NCBI GenBank assembly: GCA_033239525.1 | Contig: BSYO01000004.1 | Coordinates: 23,226,037-23,290,036 of the forward strand | Length of the DNA stretch: 64,000 nucleotides | From: Nepenthes gracilis | Taxonomy: Eukaryota > Streptophyta > Magnoliopsida > Caryophyllales > Nepenthaceae | Direction: 5' to 3' | In this document: in pieces, positions 21,804 through 34,189 of the stretch | How the letters are laid out: the number at the start of each line of letters is the position of its first letter | How positions within the stretch are numbered: position 1 is the first letter of the stretch | Notes under the pieces: model-generated | Database searches by the model: none | The model's input: only the letters and a program-made list of their open reading frames with translations | What the model was told of the DNA's origin: nothing | Program-made: the position numbers and the translations under genes

Positions 21804-22904
21804 TACTGATTATTATTATATATTAATATTATATTAATATTTTTATTTTTTTATTATTTTTATTTATTATATTTATTTATAATTTATTATTATCATTACT
21901 CACTATAATTAATAATATTTATTATTATTTATTTTATTAATATTATTACATTATATATATTATTATATACATTTATATATCTATTTAAAACATAAATTAT
22001 CTTATTGTCCTTACATTAATATTTAACTTTTAATCACAATATTTTATCTTCTTTTAAATTTAATTATATTTTTAGTCAATAAATATTAATAAATTAAATT
22101 TTAGTTGATAAATATTTATTATTCAGTTTGGTTCAAATGTTAATTAAATTTTCTATTTAACTCTAAACTTTAATCTAAATTTAATTCATCGATCAAAATG
22201 CTCTAAATTTATTAGACTAAAATATCTAGGCCCAATGCAATGTTCTATATACTTCTAGTTTATATTTTTAACCCGAATTATAAAATTTTATATTTAAAAT
22301 TATTAAAAATAATTATCCTAACTAAATAATAAAATTAAAATTATTCGGGGTGTTATAGACCGACTTCTCTTTCAAGGCATTTCTTCATCAGAATCCTCGG
22401 GCGATTTCCATACAAAGAAAATGCTACTAGCTTTTCATTTTCTTTTCGGTCATTTGCTTCATATGCCGGTCAACGCATTGACTAGAATAATGCAACCTGT
22501 CTCCTTGGCTGTTTTTGCCAACCGACAAATCCATGCCTTCCATTTGCCTCCTTTTACCGGTCAGCGGATTGACCGGCAAAAGGCACCAAGGCTTCGCGTG
22601 CCTTCCACTTGCAACCCGGTTGTCCAGGTACGCATTGCCCGTCCGCGCACCTACACAACCGCATGCCTATTGCTTGTGTTTTGGCCGGTCAATGAGTTGA
22701 CCGATAAAATGCATTAAAGGCTTTCGCACGCTTTTCACCGAGTCGCCCTTGGCCGCTTGCCTCCATCAGTCGTTCAACTCTATTGACTAGCATTTTGCCT
22801 TTGGCAGCTTGATCGTCTGCCTTCCGCTGTCCTTCAACTTCAGTCGGCCTTCAGCTTCAGTTAATGGAGTTGACCGGTGGACTTTTCCAACTTTTCCTCC
22901 AACA

Positions 22905-24859
22905 AATGTACTCCATCATTTGTTCTTTAAAAATTTTTTGATGATAAACCAATTTGTTGGATTATTCACAATAGAATGATCAGACCCGATAATTTTATTC
23001 TTAAATAATAATTTTTTTTTAACCATCACTTATCAAGATAGCTAGAAATACGATAATAATTTTAACTCACTACCCAAACGTTGTGGCACCTCTCACTTTG
23101 TGCATATATAATTTATACAAATATAGTTTATTGTACTTTTTTAAAATCACAATAGGCCATATAAATAGAGAGTGTTATAATTAAGCGGGACAAATAGTAT
23201 TATTCATGTCTAAAATATTTGTTTTCCATTTTAAAAATATTTATTTTAAAAATCAATATAATTTTTGTTAAATTTTTTGAGACATTTTAAATATTAAAAA
23301 TGACATTTAATATATAAAATCATCTATGCGTATAAAACTTCAATTATATATCAGATATGAAAAATAGACAAATCTTTTAAATATGTTATATGTCATAAAT
23401 TAATTTTATAACTTAAATTTGATGTTATAATGTCATATGAGTGGTGATGATCAAGTCTAAAATTTCAATATATAAGTAGATACGTAAGTAACTATCAAAA
23501 TTAATATGCAAATTTCTATTGAATTAAAGGGGGCTTATAAATCAATACTTTTTGAAGGAATAGGCAATTTATAAATTATTATTTATTACATGCTAAAACT
23601 AGTGTGGATTTAATGCAATGCATACATTAAGAGTATCGCATGCCACACATTTTGAGTGCAACGACTGCTTTGATGTACAAGGATAAATAATAAAATGGTG
23701 TACGAACTCTTTTTTGATGTAACGAGGAAAAAAGAAAAGATGAAAAGATTTGATATCTATTTGAAATTTGATTTGAATTTTATTCTTTCTTAAGGTCGGA
23801 TACGTTGTTTTAGAAAAAAATTTTAGAATGTATTTCGTTTGATTATTACTATTTTTCATTGTACTTTTCCTTATGAATTATTAGATGTGTTGAGAGGTTT
23901 GCAATTAATCACTATTTACTTTGAATTGTTTATTATGATAAATTTTTTTAAAATTTATTTCGTAATTTTTTCTTAATTGAAAAAAAAATTTTCACATTAA
24001 AAACGTTATACATTATTATATTTTTTATACCTACAAGTTTAGTGATTGATATTTTATAAGGGGTTTGGATTTTGTTCTATTGTATCGGATTTTGTGTCTT
24101 AGCCAAATCCCAACATGGATAAGTATATAAAGAAAACAATATATAGGATGGCATATTAGTAGTAGGCTATTAATTATATTAATTTATAAAAAAAATAATA
24201 CGTCACCGAATTTCAAACTAATATTATGAAAAAAAATATACATGTCAAGAAATTAATTTCAATGCATCTGATAAATTGAAGCTTTTGAGATTAAAAACAG
24301 TTGTTTAATACCACTCGTCAAGTGAATGACTCAGTGGCTGCGAAGTAGTTATTTTATTTTTATTTTTTATAATATTAATATGGATTGAACATGAAATTTA
24401 AATATAAAAAAATCAGCAAATATAACTATTTAAAAAATAAATTTATAATTTAATTATCATTATTTGGATAGTAAATATCTATAAGATTAAAATAGATTTA
24501 ACTAATGTTTATATAGAAACACAGCCAATAAGAAAGAGAAATTTAAATCAAAATATGATAATTAGTTATTCAATTTTAATGGTTTAAATTATTAATTATA
24601 TGCCACAATATTGTGTATAGAGGATTCTTGTAATTAGTTTATGCACTAACGGTGTGTTTAATTGGTGTAAATATAAATTTTAATTTTTACCTTATTAGCA
24701 GTAAAATAATAATTTTACTCATTGATTACTTTAATAAAATAAATAAAATTTTCTAGATGAATAAATATTTTTCTAAATTAGGAAATAAAAATATCATATT
24801 GATATGTATCTAGATCTGAATTATTGAACAAATTAATAAGTCATTTGATATTGCTCAGT
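22905..24859. other. AT-rich intergenic stretch
   Basis: No gene, LTR terminus or long repeat supported. Homopolymer and AT-rich sequence throughout. Confidence 0.6.
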
Positions 24860-25704
24860 GGGTTTAACTGAAATAGGTCCAATCGTTATTACCCTGAATC
24901 TAAATCTTACACACCATAACTAACAAATAAGATGTTAGAAGATTGGTGAGATTCGTTCATGAGTATATCATTTGATACTTAAGTTAGAAATATTTCTTAG
25001 TTAGATAGAAAGATGGAAAGATAAGAAGATAATACGTAAATATATGTATAAGGGGATTGAGTATTAGTTGGAGGATTGTACTCCGATAGTGCGCTCAATT
25101 TGTGAACAATTTTAAAAATAAAGTTCACTTGATTGGAAATGATTTAAAGATAGAGGTTCGCTCAGCAAGGAGTGCTTCAGGGAGATGATCGCCGTTTCGA
25201 TGTCTAGTTCTCTAGAGTTGGGTTCATTTGTTTGACCGAAGATTAGATCATCAGATACTCCAAGCAAGTTTTAGAAGAAGGGTCGACAAAGGTTTTCCAT
25301 GAGAACTTGAGAGGTCTCCTCCGGTCGTTTCAATTTGAAAGCCCCTATCTCTGGCAAAGGAATGGATGCATATATAGTGCGAGGGCATGGGTCTACCTAA
25401 CTTGAGCTTTGCAACTTTGTAATCATGAGTGGCCAACATCGTATGCCTACTATCAGTGCTTTGAACCATCGAGACTCTCATGGTGATAGACTGGCCGTTG
25501 TTGCCTACGAATCTTGCTTCTCCAAGCCTCAAGAACCACCGGGAAGCAGTGGTTGTTGAAATTTATATGTTGAGTTAGAGTCGGCTATATTGTATCTATG
25601 GGCGAGCCCTATGGTCATCCTTAGCAGCCTGTATATCATTGAGCTGTTTTTCAGGCATACTGACGTGGGCTTACTGCTATGAATTTTAGGTTTTGGGCTT
25701 CACA
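24860..25704 (-). mobile_element. Probable LTR fragment (minus orientation)
   Basis: A GC-richer island in AT-rich surroundings. On the minus strand it begins TGTGAAGCCCAAAACC (25,704), has a TATA-like CTATATATGCATCC (about 25,370-25,385), and near 24,975 reads CTTAAGTATCAAATGA, a weak match to the CTTGAGCGTCGGAG U5 motif. Ends and TSD are unclear, and no coding region adjoins it. Confidence 0.4.
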
Positions 25705-27562
25705 AGAGTCTATTGAGTTACTATTTCTAGGGCTCTTCTTTCTGCATAACGGACTTTAAATTAATCGATAAACTTTCTAACCCATCACATATATTCATTG
25801 GTATTTTTCATTCCTTATAATTAATAACTATATATTCTTAATATAATTACCATTTATTTATTGTCTTCTAAAATAATTCTCTTCATTTGATGGTTACTCA
25901 TCTACCATTTGAGATCTCACCACCTCTTCACTTTGAATTCTCTACACCCCTTTACTTCAAAATTGTCCATTCATATTCTTAATATTGCTACATCAAGCAC
26001 CTATTATTTAACTGTTGCTCACATGTCATTTGAAATTTATTTATTTATTCACTTCAAAATCTCCCATTTACTTTAAAATCTCGTTACCCTAAATATCATT
26101 TATTTAGTTACTACTCATCTATCATTCAAAATCTTACCATTTGTTCATTTTGAAATCTCACTATCCCAAATGCTTATTACCTAGCATCTATTCATCTACT
26201 TTTCACTTTAAATATCTCGCTGTGCCAAATATTGTCAGATTTATTTGAAGATTTCATTTTCAATATCTTGTTGGATATTTCATAAAAAGTTGAAAATTTT
26301 TCTTTTAATAAAGATAAAAAAAATCATTAATACAAATTTTTACCTTATTCATCTTCCTATTATTACAAATTAAATACTAAAAAAATTAATTATTGGCTTA
26401 ATTTTAGTTATTATAAATAACTAATTAAATATAAGTATAGTAATTTTTAATTATATTTTTACTTTATTTTATTTCTAAATAGCCCATTTTGTAAGATAGA
26501 ATAAAATTTTCATTCATATTTTATTTTTAATAAAATTATTATTTTACTATTTGGTTACTCTAATAGTACGAGTGATAATTCTAAAATAAATTATTATTCA
26601 TTTAAAGCAACAAATAAAATACTAACTCCCCATTAGCATTTCTTATTCAAAGTTTTCATTAATTAATTATTCTAATATATTTTTTCTTTACTATTATTCC
26701 AAATTAAACCATATTAAAATCGAATTTAAGTCAAATATAAGTTAAGTTTAAATAAAAATTTGATACCACTAAATCAGATTGGGCTGAATATATTCATAAT
26801 CTTAATCGGGTCGGTTTGAAATGGGACATGGAATATTTTTTTATATTAAAATAATTTTATTGAAAATTTTATAGATAAAAAATAATTAAAAATATTAATT
26901 ATTTTAAAAGATTAAAGTATTTTAATTAAAATACTATCTAAGTACATATTTAAATAATTTTTTTACATTAAAATTATTAATTATATAAAAATATATTTAA
27001 GTATATATTTAAATAAAAAATATTTACATAGAAATTATTAGTGGCATGAAAATATAATCTATTGAAAATTTTTTTAAAACTTAGTATTTATTTCTAATAA
27101 AAAATACATTTTTGAAAAATTTATAATTTGGGCCAAGTCGGTCCGAATCAGTTAATTTTTATAAGTGATTGTATCATAATTAAAAAAAATAACGGGGTCT
27201 AATTTTTTACGATATCTATCTATAATATCGATATATATTGATCAAATTTTATAAAATATTAGGTTGATAAAATTAGGCAAATAAAATGATTCAATTTTAA
27301 TCAAGTTTATTTAAATATTTTACTTTATATTATAATAATATTTTTTTGGTAAAAGTAAAAAAATATTTTATATTAATTTATTATTTATTTAACTCATTAT
27401 TATTGTATACTAAATATTCAAAAATTCAATTATAATTTAATTTTACATATTTTGAGTAATTAACTAACTAATTAAATATTAATTTTAAATTATATTTTTG
27501 TCTTATTTCATAATATGAGATTAATTATATTATCTTTACCTTATTTTATTTAAATAATAAAA
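25705..27562. other. AT-rich intergenic stretch
   Basis: Contains a degenerate series near 25,860-26,220 in which TTTATT, CTACTCATCTACCATTTGAAAT-like words and TCACTTTGAAAT recur loosely. It also has GGGTCGGTTTGAAATGGG (26,810) of a type seen in small non-autonomous elements. No genes supported. Confidence 0.5.
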
Positions 27563-27567
27563 TGTGC

Positions 27568-28402
27568 TGATGGGTCCTGGAACCCAAGACCCAAAATTAC
27601 AATTACAGGCCCAAAGGATCGCGTGGAAGGCCACTAAAAGCGCCACAAAGCTAAATCAGTCCAAATGACTAACCTATTTTCGAAAGACCTCAAGAATCAA
27701 GTTAAATGACAAAGACACCTGCAACCCAAGAGGACGCGTGATCCATTTAAGCGACGGCGACTCCAGAAAGCCAAAAATAGCCGGCGTCACCAAACCAATG
27801 ACTTACATGACGCGCCACCACTGAAGAACCAACGGCCGACACGCCGTACTGGCAGCTACGCGTTCACGAACGCCGACCAGCGCAGCGATGACAGTGTCCT
27901 CACACCCCGCACCTACAAAAAGAGCGCAATGGTGGCAGCGTACGACACGCCTGCCACGTGTCGCCCCGCCAATGGTATCGAAATCCTTATAAATACCCCT
28001 TCCTGGCTACTAAGGAAGGGTCCTAATTTTGAATCTCCATCTGTTTACGCTCGAACAATAGAGTCTCCGAGAGAAAAGAGAAAGGCAAAGAGAAAAGAGT
28101 GAAGGAAGAAATCTGTCTCACTACGTTGTAATCCCCTGAGAAAGCGAACAGCTTCCCAGGCATTCACTGTATCTTTTTATCACAATAGTGAGATTTCTCG
28201 GACTGTCTGTCCCCTGCCGTGGTTTTTCACCCCTCATTAGATAACGGGATTTTCCACATAAACTTGCGTGTTCTCTCATTGCCCTCACACTTCTTTTTCT
28301 CTATTCGAGTTCTCGTTTCTCAAGGCAGCCTGTCCTATCCGTCGCCCGCACAAAAAGCTTGTCTTTTGGATCGACGTCTTGGTCGATTCTCCGGACGCAA
28401 CA
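27568..28402 (+). mobile_element. Solo LTR with perfect TSD TGTGC
   Basis: An 835-bp sequence begins TGATGGGTCCTGG and ends CCGGACGCAACA, flanked by TGTGC at 27563-27567 and 28403-28407. A TATA box (CCTTATAAATACCCC) lies at about 27,987-28,001. The U5 part has CCGTGGTTTTTCACCCC and GATTTTCCACATAAACTTGCGTG, paralleling the solo LTR at 4540-5334. No internal sequence remains. It stands out sharply by base composition from the AT-rich flanks, which suggests a younger age. Confidence 0.9.
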
Positions 28403-28407
28403 TGTGC

Positions 28408-31400
28408 TATAAAAATAATTATTTTATTTTTATATTATTTTATTTTAATAATTAAACGTGGTGTAATATCGTGGTCAAGTGGCTCTCACTAATCTTTTCT
28501 TCATTATTGACAAAACAAATAAAATCATCAATTATTTATGGATGTTCAGATAAAACATACTATGGTCACTCTTGTCGGCGTAGATTATTTAAGTAATAAA
28601 TTTATTTTTAATTCTATGTAAATTTTTATTTACTATTAGTATATGGAATTATACTGTTATCTTCTAATGGCATACTGATATTTTAGAGATGATATTTATA
28701 TAAAATAATAAGTAGTGTTAGAAAATATTATTTAATTAATTTTAAAATTTATTCAATAATATTTTATTTATTTATTTATTTATTTAAAAAATAAAAAAAG
28801 TATCCCCAATATATATTTTTTCCCCTTTTCACTTACCAAAGAAAAGACGCAGAAACGAAGCACTCAGCTTTCGCCCTTTCACCTTCCCCCGTCTCATGCA
28901 TCTCGAGGAGCCTCAATTTGCAATTTTGAGAAAGAACTCATTGCAGCGGTGACGAACAGGCTTACGACACCGTATTCATTTATTTTTATTAATATGATTT
29001 TATTATTTATTTATACTAATAAAAATTAGATAAGAATAGATATAATATTATCTAAAAATATTTTAAAAATAACGGAAGAGTGCTTTCAAATTGACCTTAT
29101 TCTTATTCAAAAAAATATCCCGGTTTTTTTTTAAATCATCTTTAATTATTTACTTTTTAATATTTAATTAATTTAACGTAATAAGATAATTATTCCAAAA
29201 TAATAGTCACTTAACTGAAAAAATCACATAATTAAAATGATTTAGACTGATCTAAAAATAAAAATACTATATATAATATAAAGTACGTTGAGTTTTTTTT
29301 TTTTTTATCAAATACCACGCATCCATAAATTATTTTTAAAAAATGAATGATTTTTGTTCACATACTAATATTACTTTGTGAGAAAAATAGCATACAGATA
29401 TTTTCTTCTCTATTGCACATAACTTAAGCAGGTAATTAAACATTGCTAATTAAGGGTTTAACGCTTAATTACAATCTTGATGCAAAGTTAAACTTGTAGA
29501 CACGGGCAACCCTACATCGACTGCTTAAGCCTTTCCCTTTAGTGCTTAGCATTAAATACTTTTTGAAAAAACCACCGTACGCATCTTTTCTGTGGGGTAA
29601 TTAAAATTATCGTACGTTGGGTGGTCTGAATGGTCCCTCTACAACTTTATATCTGGTGATGTTGTTTATAAAATCCGTATTAACTTAATTGCTCTCGTTA
29701 ACAATTGTAAAGCCCATTTATTTAATTTATTTTACGATGTTTAAACTTTGCTGTTTAAATTTATATTTTCAAAATTTTAAATTAATAGAATTCTCCAAAA
29801 TAGGGAATTAGCTAAGATCTTATGATGGTTCATATATTTAAAATCTAAGCTAAGATAATTATTTATAAAAAATAAGAGTCCGTTATATTAAAAAAAAAAG
29901 GAGACGTCTATAAAAAAATTAAAATAATATATTAAGAGTTAGGAATTAAATTAAACATAAAATTAGGAACTAAAACTATCACGCTTAAATAAGGGAACAA
30001 GGGGGGCCGCATTTCCTAACGTTATGGAGGTCGTTTGTATCCTAATTTGAACCGTTTATTTTTAAATAAATAAATATAATTTAATAATTTATTTTATTTA
30101 TTTTTATAAAATTAATTAAATTATAAATATTTATTTATAAATAAATGACTCATATTTAAAATAATTTATTTTTATCTATTTAAATGATGGAGTCTTATTA
30201 ATTTTTTAAATAAGAACGGTATGATAGTCACCTCCAATGAAAGTTTAATTATTACTAATAATTAATTTTGTATATAAAAAATATAATTTTTAAAAAATGT
30301 TATGTTGAAGTTTGTCAAACTCACACATGTGACAGTGTCCAACGTGATATATATATATTATTTATAATAGACTTAGGTGTGACACGACACATAGCCTACC
30401 GTCTCGGCTAATCAACTTGTACTGGCTTGGCATGGGTCCCGCTTGGATAGTTGCGATTCACGTGATCGTGAGTTGGCAAATGTGGCCCTTGAAACTAGAG
30501 AATACAGATCTGCGAACAGGAAACTGTAGTAATTCTCTAAAAAATTATTTTTTAATTATTATTTTCTTGATATTTAGGATTAAATAATAAAAATATTCAG
30601 AATATATATATATTATATTTTGATATTTATTTCGTATTATTTAAGACACGATTAGAGAATTTTTATAAGAGAATTCAATTCTTAAAAAATACCTAATATA
30701 TTTTCCACCTTTAATTTGTATACTGAACCATCTACATGATATTAAATTACATATATTCTTTGCATTATAACATCTAACTTATTTAATTTTTTATAATCCA
30801 AGTTTTCTTTTAATCAATCAATTGTACAATAATAGATAAATTTTATATCCCATTAGTTGAAACCAACTATATAAATATATATTTTTTCATTCTATTTCAT
30901 CAAATGCAACATCTTCAATAGAAGTATAATTAAATTATTTCTATCATATTATACTTTTATACTTCAAAAATATCTTCCATCACATTCCTTTCAATAGAGA
31001 TATGATTCGAGATTTTTCTTTCATTCTTTATTTTTTTAAAATTTTTGCATTCTTATTCTTATATGATAATAGAGGAGGTGGGGCCGTTTAAGAGCTGAAA
31101 CTTTAAACCAAAGAACCAATTAATTTAAATTTCACATATATTTAGACATATATGAAATGTCATCTTGCCCCCAACATGCAATTACGAACTTATATATTTA
31201 ACCAACAAAAGAAATTGACAAGGTGCAGTCCTCTCATGCCATTTTCCCTTTTTTTTTTTTCTTTTTTTGGGTTTTTCTTATACTTTCTTTTTTATGATAA
31301 ATTATTGTTTAAAACCCATATTTTAAATTTAACCAATCAACACGTAAAAGAACAATTTCAACGTCGAATGGTTATTATTGGATTTAATTAATGACGTATG

Positions 31401-32324
31401 TTCTCATAATATCCGACTCAAATTGAATTCTACATGCACCAAGGCCAACCGATTGCGGATCATGAAAAGAAAAATGCACATGCATGAGGCATTTAGAGAT
31501 GAATATTAAGCACGTAGTGATAGCCAATAAACTAGAAATGACGATTGAAGTTACGTCTGAATAAATCTGTAGGTAAGGGAAGGGAACATGTCTTTTCTTT
31601 CATTTGTTTCCTTAGTAAACGAGAGAAACTGTGTTGAAAAGAAGAAGGTAGTCGAGTAGAGTGCATGAAATTTAAGCTATCAATGAGATTTGGAAAAATT
31701 AAAAAAAAGTCGGGCCATTTTAAGTATATTTTGTTTGGATTGATGAATGATTTGAAATTTTTAATCCCCAATTTTGAGGAGAAAACAAAGCAAATTTAAC
31801 AAAATATGATAAAAAAAAATAGAATAAACAATAGACCAAGAAATTTATTTGAAAGCCCTTGAAAATGGACATAAAACTATGGGAAATAGTCTTAAAATCT
31901 TTCATTATGGCAATAATAAATACACTGTGCATCATTTTACACTCAAATAATAAAATATACCGACTCATATAAATGAAATAAAACTCACTTTCACTCTCAG
32001 TGCTTATATAGTTATTTTTGTTTTTGCTTTATTTTTTGATGTAAATTTGTATATTTTAATTGAATTTTAAAACTTTGAATTTCAGGGGTTGAGCAACAAC
32101 CAAACTTTCAATCATTCATTTCTTTATATAGACTAAATGAGCATGACAACTGATAGCACACACAATAAATTTAATTTCAATGAGTTTACCCAATCACCTT
32201 TATCTCATTGGTAAGGAATTAGGGATTTAATCTCACTTGGTCATTTATTGCACTACACCTTTTTTCAATCATGTTCTCCCAGCATGAGACTCTAGACCCA
32301 CATCAACTTAGCAGCACAGGCTAT
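28408..32324. other. AT-rich intergenic stretch
   Basis: No gene supported. A GC-richer island at 28,845-28,970 and another at 30,360-30,510 have no recognisable coding sequence. Poly-T runs occur near 29,290 and 31,248. Short local ORFs are AT-driven. Confidence 0.55.
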
Positions 32325-34170
32325 TGGGCACAAACACTCGATTTTTAAATTTATATTTATAATATTATAATCATTATTTAATGGGTTAATATAAAAAGTA
32401 ATTATATAATTATTTTAAAAAATCACAAATTTGAGAAATTACGTTTATCTCTTGATAGGTGCTTATAGTATGCTTATCTATATTTTGGATATAATATTCA
32501 TGATTGAAGAGTGCTTGTGCATGATTTGGGCAAAATATGTTGTGCCAGATATAGAATTCATGCATGCATATACATGGGCATATTATCTGATGTACATTTG
32601 GTTGATGCTCATAAGTTGATTTGGAAACCTTTGCATAATTCAACATTTGTGTGGAAAAAAGGGTTCAAATAGAGAGAGAAAAGGGAAGAAAAGAGCAAAC
32701 GAAAAGGAAAGGGATTTCACGATTATTTCACATCAAATGGGATAAACTTTTGAATTAAGAAAAATATCTCAAAACTCATTATTTGATCTATCATTTGAAT
32801 TTTTTGATTTTACTTTTTGATTTTTTAAAATGTATATATATGATATCATTTTTATCTATTTTTTAAATATTATTGTATGCCTATTTATTTTATCAAATAT
32901 TTTGAGATTTTATTAATTTTTATTAAATATTTAAAAATTTTATTAGTTTTTTCCAAATATTTAGATATTTTATTTATTTTTATCAAATATTTAAATATTT
33001 TAAAAATTTATATTCATACATTAAAATATTATAGAAAAAATCATAAAATACTTAACTATTTGCCATGGCATACTATTTACATTCAAGTATTTAAAGAGGA
33101 ATCTATTTTGTGATATGGATAGAAATTACTTTTTTTTTTTATTTGAAAAAGCTTTATATGTATGGTATAGAGTCATTCATTTGACAAAATGAGAATCATT
33201 ATATTTTGAATATTTTATATTTAAAAATATCTTAATATACTATATATACTTAAAGAATATACTTATCTTCTATTGATAAAAAAATAATATTTAACTCAAT
33301 CTATAAAGTAATAGAAATAGCTTACAAATAAATCTTAAATAGTATATATTGGTTTAAGATTATCAGAAATATGAGTAGCCTATTTTTTAATTTTTTTAAT
33401 TAATTGTATATGATTCACAGTCATTGGTTCTTAAGTTTTACATGTTTTTTATATTTTTAAGTTATCACATGTGTTTTAGTGGAGGGCATTGCTTTTCATG
33501 TCTTTAAATACCTATTATATGCTTTATTCTTATATTTTTTTGTAAAATTCAAATACTTTGGATATATATATATATATATATATATAAAGTATTTCATATA
33601 AAATCATGTGATTTATGATTTTTTTTATTTTTTAGTCTGTTTTATAGAAATATGTTTATTTATTATACATATATATACTTTATTAAGTGTTAAACTTACA
33701 TTTTATTAATATTTTTAAAACCCTTCTAAATGAATATGTAGTAAATTCTTACATGATTTGGATAGAAAATAATTGAAGGTTTTTATTTAGTTCATATTTG
33801 TTGTATTTACAAGTTGATTAGGTTCTATGTAATGTATTGGATTTACATTTTAAAGTTTTACAATTTGAATTTTGGGTTAGTGTGTCTAATGAAGTTATGT
33901 ACAATTTCTGCTTTTGTATAATTTGGTATTAAGTTGGATATTTTTTTTTATAATAATTTATGAATTGAATAGGTACAATATTATTTTAAGATCAGACAAT
34001 CATAGTGTAGTCAATTCTATAACCTCTATAATTTATATTTAATTATATTGCTTATTATTATAATATGTAATGCTCGATCCAATTTTAGTTATTTGATCAT
34101 AATTATTAATAGATAAGTTTTATATTTAATGATATTATTATTGTTATCCACTAGGGCTGAGATAGTGACA
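32325..34170 (+). repeat. 5' LTR of the chromovirus
   Basis: Ends GATAGTGACA just before the PBS. The 5' boundary is approximate because the first bases have diverged from TGTAGCACATGAA of the 3' LTR. It contains a (TA)n run at 33,560-33,587 and a set of AAATATTT-rich repeats near 32,880-33,010. Confidence 0.75.
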
Positions 34171-34175
34171 AAAAA

Positions 34176-34188
34176 TGGTATCAGAGAA
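34176..34188 (+). promoter_or_regulatory. Primer-binding site (initiator Met tRNA type)
   Basis: TGGTATCAGAGAA lies 5 nt after the LTR end. TGGTATCAGAGC is the standard PBS complementary to initiator methionine tRNA in plant LTR elements. Confidence 0.85.
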
Positions 34189-34189
34189 T

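Larger units (their letters stand above)
18982..22357. mobile_element. Long solo LTR-like element (about 3.4 kb), possibly Tekay/Del type
   Basis: Begins TGTGACGACCCGAG and ends GGGGTGTTATA, near-inverted termini like those of chromovirus LTRs (TGTAACACCCC / GGGGTGTTACA). The final A replaces the usual CA by one substitution. Flanks are GACCA (18977-18981) and GACCG (22358-22362), a near TSD inside the split LTR. It has no protein domains but holds an internal tandem duplication, TA- and CA-rich tracts, a long pyrimidine tract and an (ATT)n run. The size fits the very long LTRs of Tekay/Del elements; a non-autonomous element is the alternative. Confidence 0.65.
18437..22904 (-). mobile_element. 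LTR (minus orientation) split by a 3.4-kb insertion
   Basis: The two halves, 18437-18981 and 22358-22904, total about 1,092 bp. Termini on the plus strand are TGTTGAGACCG and CCTCCAACA. Flanks are AATTT (18432-18436) and AATGT (22905-22909), a 5-bp TSD with one mismatch. The left half contains the reverse complement of GTGTAGCGGATACTC, found in the solo LTR at 4540-5334. The right half carries the same CGGTCAA...TTGACCG pairs, so these are related families. No internal region remains. Confidence 0.75.

Noticed and set aside
22421..22717. 98-codon plus-strand frame
   Set aside because: Falls in the U3-like part of the split LTR, with repeated CGGTCAA/TTGACCG motifs rather than protein-like sequence.
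25251..25532. 93-codon minus-strand frame
   Set aside because: Lies within a GC-richer LTR-like island; no recognisable protein domain.
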